This document shows, in pieces, positions 30,474 through 34,380 of a DNA stretch of 34,380 nt (positions within the stretch are counted from its first letter, which is position 1; each line of letters starts with the position of its first letter). A program made the translations under genes and the position numbers. The notes under the pieces were generated by a model that saw only the letters and a program-made list of their open reading frames with translations, was not told where the DNA came from and did not search any database. The stretch is from positions 1 to 34,380 of the forward strand of contig CALIMJ010000013.1 of the NCBI GenBank assembly GCA_938028835.1, written 5' to 3'. Source of the DNA: an uncultured bacterium (GTDB taxonomy: Bacteria; Sysuimicrobiota; Sysuimicrobiia; Sysuimicrobiales; Sysuimicrobiaceae).

Positions 30474-30845
30474 TCACCCGTACCCCAGTTCCTCCAGGCG
30501 GTCCTCGTCCAGACCGAAGTGGTGGCCGAGCTCGTGCAGGACCGTCCGGCGGATTTCCTCCCGCAGGGCGTCTTCGGAATCACACGCCTCCTCCAGCGGG
30601 CCCTGGAACAGGGTGATGCGGTCCGGCAGCAGCGGCGGTTCGAGGCCGCGCTCCGGAAGGGGGGTGCCCTCGTACAGCCCGAACAGCACCCTGTCCTCCG
30701 GCAGGCCCACTGCAGCCAGTTGTTCGGCGGTGGGCCAGTCCTCCACCACCACGTGCACGTTGTCCAGGGCCCGGCGGAAGGCTTCAGGGACCTGTGCCAG
30801 GGCTTCCTCCACCAGCTGCTGGAAGCGCCGGCGGCTCAGCCGCAT
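30474..30845 (-). CDS. Minimal zinc metallopeptidase (PF06262-type)
   Basis: 123 residues from ATG 30845, five bases after purK. The C-terminal third carries HELGHHFGLDE (His104, Glu105, His108, Gly111, Glu114), an HExxHxxGxxE zinc-binding motif of the minimal MMP-like family. The N-terminal half (FQQLVEEALAQVPEAFRRALDNVHVVVEDWP) and the DRITLFQGPLEE strand are usual for this small family. No signal peptide, so it is cytoplasmic; natural substrates are unknown. A much longer reading frame continues upstream inside purK, but the family starts at this methionine. Last gene of the purE-purK unit, convergent with clpB. Confidence 0.88.
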   Translation of the reverse strand: MRLSRRRFQQLVEEALAQVPEAFRRALDNVHVVVEDWPTAEQLAAVGLPEDRVLFGLYEGTPLPERGLEPPLLPDRITLFQGPLEEACDSEDALREEIRRTVLHELGHHFGLDEDRLEELGYG

Positions 30846-30850
30846 GGTCC

Positions 30851-32017
30851 TCAGCGCCCGAAGAGGCCGGCCTCTGCGCGTTCCGGCAGGGGCACCCCGT
30901 GACGCCGCAGCTGCTCCAGCCGCTCCGCCACCTGCTCCGGACGGTCCGCGCACACCGTCACGTGGCCCACCTTCCGGCCTGGCCGTACTGCCTTGCCGTA
31001 CCAGTGGAAGGAGGTCCCGGGGATCCGGAGCACCGCCGCGGGATCCGGCCGGAAGCCGATGAGGTTCACCATGGCGCACCAGCCGCGCGGCTGCGGCGAT
31101 CCCAGGGGCAGGCCCGCCACCGCCCGCACGTGGTTGGCGAACTGGCTGGTGCAGGCGCCCTCGAGGGTCCAGTGGCCGGAGTTGTGCACCCGCGGGGCCA
31201 TCTCGTTGGCCAGGAGCTGGCCGTCCACTTCGAACAGCTCCAGGCATAGGACGCCCACGTACTGCAGTGCTTCCAGGGCGCGGCGCACGTAGGTGTGTGC
31301 CAGCTCCTCCAGGCCGGGGTCCAGACCCGGGACGGGAGCCAGGGACAGCCGCAGGAGGCCGCCCTCGTGGTGGTTCTCCACCACGGGGTAGCACACCACC
31401 TCGCCCGAAGTGTCCCGCGCGGCCAGCACCGATAGCTCCCTGCGGAACGGGACGAGAGCTTCCGCTAGCAGGGCGCCTGACGCCGCGTCCACGCAGGGCG
31501 CGGCGAGCGGTGAATTCCCGGTCAGCGCTTCCCACGCCTCCTCCAGGTCGTCCGGTGCCCTGAGGACCCACTGCCCTTTTCCGTCGTAGCCCATCCGGCG
31601 GGTCTTCAGCACCGCCGGAAGCCCCACGTGCGCCACCGCGGCTTCCAGGTCCTGCCGGGAGTCCACCGCCGCGAACTCCGCTGTGGGGATCCCCAGGGAG
31701 CGGAAGAACTGCTTTTCCCGCAGCCGGTCCTGCGCCACCTCAAGGGCTCGGGGGGGTGGGTACACCGGCACGGAATGCGCAAGCTCCGCGGCGGCCTGCA
31801 CCGGGACGTTCTCGAATTCGTAGGTGACCCGCTCACAGGTGCGAGCCAGCTCTTGCAGGGCGTCAGGGTCCGTGTAGGCCGCCTCTAGGTGGCGACCCAC
31901 CGCTGCGGCGCAGGCGTCCGCCGCGGGGTCCAGGAAGGTGAACTGTAGCCCCAGGGGCAGGCCGGCCAGGCCCAGCATCCTACCCAGCTGCCCACCGCCG
32001 AGGACTCCGATCCTCAC
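30851..32017 (-). CDS. purK: N5-carboxyaminoimidazole ribonucleotide synthase
   Basis: 388 residues. An ATP-grasp enzyme that converts AIR, ATP and bicarbonate to N5-CAIR in de novo purine synthesis. The preATP-grasp fold opens with [16 protein letters not shown]; the ATP-grasp part has [33 protein letters not shown] and the Mg-binding [24 protein letters not shown]. The C-terminal HWYGK(A)[10 protein letters not shown] is diagnostic of PurK. GTG start overlaps the purE stop by four bases (GTGA), so the two enzymes of the N5-CAIR route are translationally coupled. Confidence 0.96.
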   Translation of the reverse strand: MRIGVLGGGQLGRMLGLAGLPLGLQFTFLDPAADACAAAVGRHLEAAYTDPDALQELARTCERVTYEFENVPVQAAAELAHSVPVYPPPRALEVAQDRLREKQFFRSLGIPTAEFAAVDSRQDLEAAVAHVGLPAVLKTRRMGYDGKGQWVLRAPDDLEEAWEALTGNSPLAAPCVDAASGALLAEALVPFRRELSVLAARDTSGEVVCYPVVENHHEGGLLRLSLAPVPGLDPGLEELAHTYVRRALEALQYVGVLCLELFEVDGQLLANEMAPRVHNSGHWTLEGACTSQFANHVRAVAGLPLGSPQPRGWCAMVNLIGFRPDPAAVLRIPGTSFHWYGKAVRPGRKVGHVTVCADRPEQVAERLEQLRRHGVPLPERAEAGLFGR

Positions 32018-32508
32018 GGCACCGTGCGGGGGTCGGCCTGCTCCAGAACCGCCTGGGTCTGGGCGGCGCGGTAACGGCGCAGGGCTTCCCGCACGTGCGG
32101 GTGTTTGTTCCCGAGGATGCTGGCCGCGAGGATGGCGGCGTTCACCGCACCCGCCCGCCCGATGGCCAGGGTACCCACCGGCACGCCCGCGGGCATCTGC
32201 ACGATGGACAGCAGGGAGTCCAGACCCCTCAGAGCCTGGGTTTCCACGGGCACCCCGAGCACGGGCAGGACGGTGTTGGCCGCGGTCATCCCCGGGAGGT
32301 GGGCGGCGCCCCCTGCCCCTGCAATGATGACCTCCAGCCCGCGGGCCTCCGCGCTCTTGGCGTAGTCGTACAGCAGGTCGGGCGTGCGGTGCGCGGACAC
32401 CACGCGGACCTCGTACGGAACCCCCAGCTGGTCCAGGGTCTCCGCAGCGTGCCGCAACGTCTCCCAGTCAGACCGGGAGCCCATGATTAGGCCGACCAGG
32501 GGCTGCAT
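32014..32508 (-). CDS. purE: N5-CAIR mutase (class I PurE)
   Basis: 164 residues from ATG 32508. It rearranges N5-CAIR, made by PurK, to CAIR. Signatures are [11 protein letters not shown] (substrate phosphate loop), [15 protein letters not shown] (catalytic His) and [17 protein letters not shown], then PVLGVPVET and [17 protein letters not shown]. The presence of PurK and these residues fits class I (mutase), not the class II carboxylase. The first 41 bp of the gene, and its promoter, overlap the end of arsM. No ribosome-binding site is visible before the ATG, but a TACAAT box ends seven bases upstream, suggesting a leaderless mRNA. An upstream start at 32652 has no family support. Confidence 0.95.
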   Translation of the reverse strand: MQPLVGLIMGSRSDWETLRHAAETLDQLGVPYEVRVVSAHRTPDLLYDYAKSAEARGLEVIIAGAGGAAHLPGMTAANTVLPVLGVPVETQALRGLDSLLSIVQMPAGVPVGTLAIGRAGAVNAAILAASILGNKHPHVREALRRYRAAQTQAVLEQADPRTVP

Positions 32509-33295
32509 CAAGGCGATTGTAGCAGCGGCTACACCGCGCGGTCCGCCCGGCACACGGGTCCCGTGGGCAGGCTGACGGGGGTCTAACGGAGGGCTTGCGG
32601 GCCCGGAGGGTGACCGACCGCAGGGACACCCTCCAAGGGCCGCCGCACTCAACCTGCGACTCCTCCAGGACCTCCGCGGCGTGGAAGCCCGCCTCCGCCA
32701 ACAGTCGGAAGTACTCCGGCAAGCTCACCGCGCCGGCCACGCAGGCGCTCCAGGCCTGGGGGTCCTCCCGAACTCCCGGCGGGACGGCGCGGTGAGCCAC
32801 GACGTCGGAGACCACGAGGCGGCCTCCGGGCCGCAGCACCCGGTGGGCCTCCCGGAACGCTTGCGCCTTGTCCGGGACCAGGTTCACCACGCAGTTGCTC
32901 ACGACCACGTCCGCGAAGCCGTCGGGCAGCGGCAGCGCCTCGAGTTCACCCACCACGAAGCGGGCGTTGGCAGCGCCCAGGGCCGCGGCGTTCCGCCGGG
33001 CCAGGGCCACCATCTCCTGTGTCAGGTCCACTCCCACCGCGTGCCCGTGGGGTCCGACCGCCCGAGCGGCGCGCAGTACGTCCAGGCCCGCGCCGCTTCC
33101 CAGGTCCACCACAACTTCTCCCGGAACCAGGTCTGCGCGGGCGACCGGGCTCCCGCACCCCAAAGACAGCTGCACGAGACCGGACCCCTCTGAATCCAGT
33201 GGGGGAGCGCAGCCGCACCCACACCCCGCGGTCCTCTCGCGGGCAAGCCGGGCGTAGTGCGCCCGGACGGCATGCTGGATCGACCGGGAGGACAC
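32468..33295 (-). CDS. arsM: Arsenite methyltransferase ArsM with C-terminal Cys tail
   Basis: 275 residues from GTG. SAM-dependent As(III) methyltransferase. The SAM fold has [17 protein letters not shown] (~61-77). The conserved arsenic-binding cysteines are Cys47 (SLGCGSPV), Cys135 ([11 protein letters not shown]) and Cys185 (WSACVAGA), with an extra CGCGC cluster at 25-29. [16 protein letters not shown] is also typical. Such enzymes methylate arsenite to methylarsenicals. Homology ends near residue 232; the last 43 residues (with four Cys: 243, 248, 255, 258) read through the purE promoter and start, suggesting loss of the original stop. Third gene of the ars unit, nine bases after arsN2, with GGGGGGAG upstream. 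Confidence 0.92.
   Translation of the reverse strand: MSSRSIQHAVRAHYARLARERTAGCGCGCAPPLDSEGSGLVQLSLGCGSPVARADLVPGEVVVDLGSGAGLDVLRAARAVGPHGHAVGVDLTQEMVALARRNAAALGAANARFVVGELEALPLPDGFADVVVSNCVVNLVPDKAQAFREAHRVLRPGGRLVVSDVVAHRAVPPGVREDPQAWSACVAGAVSLPEYFRLLAEAGFHAAEVLEESQVECGGPWRVSLRSVTLRARKPSVRPPSACPRDPCAGRTARCSRCYNRLDAAPGRPNHGLPV
32516..32521 (-). promoter_or_regulatory. Putative -10 box of purE (leaderless)
   Basis: TACAAT on the minus strand (32521-32516) ends seven bases before the purE ATG, so transcription would start on or next to the start codon. The -35 region (CGGACC, 18 bp away) is weak. The box lies inside the C-terminal tail of arsM. Confidence 0.4.
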
Positions 33296-33304
33296 GGCTC
33301 CCCC

Positions 33305-33766
33305 CTACCCGATCAATCGACGCAGATCGATGAGATCCAGCGCCAGGACCATCAGCCGGGCGGTCTGGGGGCACGCGCCGGCGAGCTCCTGGGAGGCCTG
33401 CAGCCGCGGGTCCGCTTCCGCGCGCGGGACCTCTTGGAATCCGAACCGGCGGGCGAAGTAGTCGGCCGCGGTCTCCGTGAGGAGGTAAACCTGCCGCACG
33501 CCCAGCCGGCCCGCTTCAGCCAGAACTTCCTGGCAGAGCCGTCGTGCGATCCCGAGGTTCCGGCACGACGGAGCCGTCGCCACGGACCGCAGGAGGGCTA
33601 CCTCCGCGTACACCTCCAGCCCGGCGGTCCCGACGACCCCCTCCGGTTCCTCCGCCAGCCAGAAGGTTTGTAGGTGGTCCCGCACGCCCGCGCAGGGTAA
33701 GCCGCAGTGGGCCAGCAGCGCCAGCACGGACGGTTCGTCGTGTGGAGTGGCACGCCGGACGTTCAC
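33305..33766 (-). CDS. arsN2: ArsN2-type GNAT acetyltransferase
   Basis: 153 residues from GTG 33766 with GGAGGTG six bases upstream. GNAT core: VVGTAGLEVYAEVALLRSVATAP, then RNLGIARRLCQEVLAEA (acetyl-CoA loop, R-NLGIA variant) and VRQVYLLTETAADYFARRFGFQEV. The GLEVY...ALLRSVA pattern is characteristic of ArsN2, a family found in ars operons; the exact substrate is not settled, though the related ArsN1 acetylates organoarsenical antibiotics. It has cysteines at 21, 25, 69 and 78 or nearby and a C-terminal extension of ~35 residues. It lies between arsR and arsM, consistent with a role in arsenic detoxification. Confidence 0.82.
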   Translation of the reverse strand: MNVRRATPHDEPSVLALLAHCGLPCAGVRDHLQTFWLAEEPEGVVGTAGLEVYAEVALLRSVATAPSCRNLGIARRLCQEVLAEAGRLGVRQVYLLTETAADYFARRFGFQEVPRAEADPRLQASQELAGACPQTARLMVLALDLIDLRRLIG

Positions 33767-33818
33767 GTCTGCACCTCCTGGAAGGGGTCCGCAAGCGCCT
33801 GGGCGCGGTCTGCGCCGG

Positions 33819-34172
33819 CTACAGGAGATCCAGCAGCTCCGCCGCCAAGCGCTTGACCGCGTCCTTCCGGATCCGGTAGTAGGCCCACGGGCCACGCCGT
33901 TCGACCTCCACCAGCTCCGCGTCCCTGAGTACCCTCAGGTGGTGGGACACGGTGGGCTGACTCAGGAGCAGGGCCGCCTGCAGCTGGCACACGCAAAGGG
34001 TCCCCCACCGCGCCAGGAGCCTAAGCGCCAGCAGCCTAGCGGGCTCGCCCAGGGCCGCAAACCCGCGCGCCGCGGCCACAGAGCGCTGTCGGGCCTCTTC
34101 CGGCACCTCAGGGACCCGGCAGCGCATACGGGACAGCTCGAAGGGGGCTCCCGTCACCTGCACCGGCTCCAT
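33819..34172 (-). CDS. arsR: Arsenic-responsive repressor ArsR
   Basis: 117 residues from ATG. ArsR/SmtB winged HTH with the metal site LCVCQLQ (Cys60, Cys62), matching the ELCVCDL signature of As(III)-responsive ArsR; a third cysteine is Cys18 in the N-terminal arm. Recognition helix: LSQPTVSHHLRVLRDAELVE. Dimeric repressor that releases DNA on binding arsenite. No ribosome-binding site precedes the ATG; the promoter -10 ends six bases upstream, so the mRNA is probably leaderless. It heads the arsR-arsN2-arsM unit. Confidence 0.94.
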   Translation of the reverse strand: MEPVQVTGAPFELSRMRCRVPEVPEEARQRSVAAARGFAALGEPARLLALRLLARWGTLCVCQLQAALLLSQPTVSHHLRVLRDAELVEVERRGPWAYYRIRKDAVKRLAAELLDLL

Positions 34173-34178
34173 GGCCGC

Positions 34179-34207
34179 AGGCTAGACGATTCATCGAAGA
34201 ATGTCAA
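34179..34207 (-). promoter_or_regulatory. ars promoter with embedded operator
   Basis: On the minus strand, TTGACA (34207-34202) and TAGCCT (34184-34179) are spaced by 17 bp, and the -10 ends six bases before the arsR ATG. The spacer holds an ATTC/GAAT inverted repeat (34189-34202) around ATCGAA, a plausible ArsR operator overlapping the -35. This implies autoregulation and leaderless translation. Confidence 0.6.
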
Positions 34208-34209
34208 TG

Positions 34210-34380
34210 CTAGAGGGCCCGGGTGGCTCCCCGGCCCAGGACCACCAGCCCCGAGGGGTCCACGTGGTACCGGCGGCTGTCCTCCTCCGGGTCAAAGCCG
34301 ATCTCGGTACCCGGCTCCAGGGTGTTGAAGCGGTCCACGATGACCCGGCGGAGCCGCACCCCGGGCCGCAGGACGCAGTA
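34210..34380 (-). CDS. glgC: Glucose-1-phosphate adenylyltransferase, C-terminal end (partial)
   Basis: Only the last 56 codons and the stop lie in the window; the start is beyond position 34380. The frame encodes left-handed beta-helix turns (VLRPGVRLRRVIVDRFNTLEPGTEIG) and the typical GlgC end DPEEDSRRYHVDPSGLVVL. GlgC makes ADP-glucose, the donor for glycogen synthesis. The TAG stop is only two bases from the -35 of the ars promoter, so the ars cassette sits tightly behind it. It had no visible start codon here and could be missed by simple ORF searches. Assignment rests on the C-terminal signature only. Confidence 0.8.
   Translation of the reverse strand, partial: YCVLRPGVRLRRVIVDRFNTLEPGTEIGFDPEEDSRRYHVDPSGLVVLGRGATRAL

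Noticed and set aside
27496..30477. A 993-codon open frame on the minus strand opposite clpB
   Set aside because: It is the complement of clpB codons in GC-rich DNA; it is low in complexity (His, Pro, Leu, Arg), has no recognisable domain, and clpB itself is unmistakable.
30846..31571. An N-terminal extension of the zinc metallopeptidase into purK
   Set aside because: It is antiparallel-frame noise over purK; the family length is about 120 residues starting at 30845.
1..34380. tRNA, rRNA or CRISPR arrays
   Set aside because: No tandem short repeats with unique spacers and no cloverleaf with a TTCGA-type arm were found by eye; a covariance search could still reveal a tRNA.

Overview
The window is a GC-rich (roughly 70% by eye), densely packed bacterial chromosome segment. 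GTG starts are common, many genes overlap by four bases (ATGA or GTGA), and at least two promoters sit so close to their start codons that the mRNAs would be leaderless or nearly so. A T-box leader, an HspR-type heat-shock repressor, a long-form ChrA and a zinc-finger-less DnaJ fit a thermophilic or thermotolerant Gram-positive-related lineage (deep Bacillota, or a neighbouring Terrabacteria candidate phylum). This placement is inference; no rRNA gene or taxonomic marker is present to fix it.

Layout. 1-760: two decayed transposase fragments (ISL3-like and IS1634-like) abut an amidohydrolase gene cut to 128 residues. 1142-2533 (-): archease and a LysR regulator. 2586-7482 (+): a promoter and T-box leader drive a class-V aminotransferase, serA, serS and a TPR gene, so serine synthesis and serine tRNA charging are predicted to share one tRNA-Ser sensor. 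7439-9281 (-): a site-2-type protease with CBS domains and a coupled GNAT. 9438-11050: trxA faces a trxB-DUF4282 operon whose second ribosome-binding site lies inside a hairpin. 11164-13622 (+): an orphan J-domain protein, ChrA and a small secreted protein.

13651-17181 (+): a 30-bp dyad lies over a putative promoter, followed by overlapping ccmF, ccmH and an anchored exported protein, i.e. part of a cytochrome c maturation system. 17178-20118 (+): a putative promoter, a 35-codon ORF with a Cys-Ile-Cys triplet against a GC hairpin, then a complete nitrate/sulfonate/taurine-class ABC importer; this looks like a cysteine-sensing leader. A frameshifted doxX relic follows (-).

20673-30441: a heat-shock and protein quality-control block. 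A Clp-fold membrane protease (-) and a PRC-PRC-BON-BON-PRC protein (+) diverge from a 427-bp spacer that carries two near-identical TGTCAAGT-type elements; a related palindrome precedes hspR. Then come hspR, hsp20, dnaK, grpE, dnaJ and clpB, with hairpins flanking dnaK. 30474-32508 (-): purE, purK and a minimal zinc metallopeptidase. 32468-34207 (-): a small arsenic operon (arsR, arsN2, arsM) wedged between glgC and purE, whose last gene runs 41 bp into purE. 34210-34380 (-): the C-terminal end of glgC.

No tRNA, rRNA, CRISPR array, prophage or replication origin was recognised. The most interesting unexplained items are the Cys-codon leader with hairpin at 17178-17520, the repeated TGTCAAGT element linking the PRC/BON protein and the Clp-fold protease to the heat-shock cluster, the 30-bp dyad before ccmF, the hairpin-masked ribosome-binding site of the DUF4282 gene, and the arsM tail overlapping the purE promoter and start.
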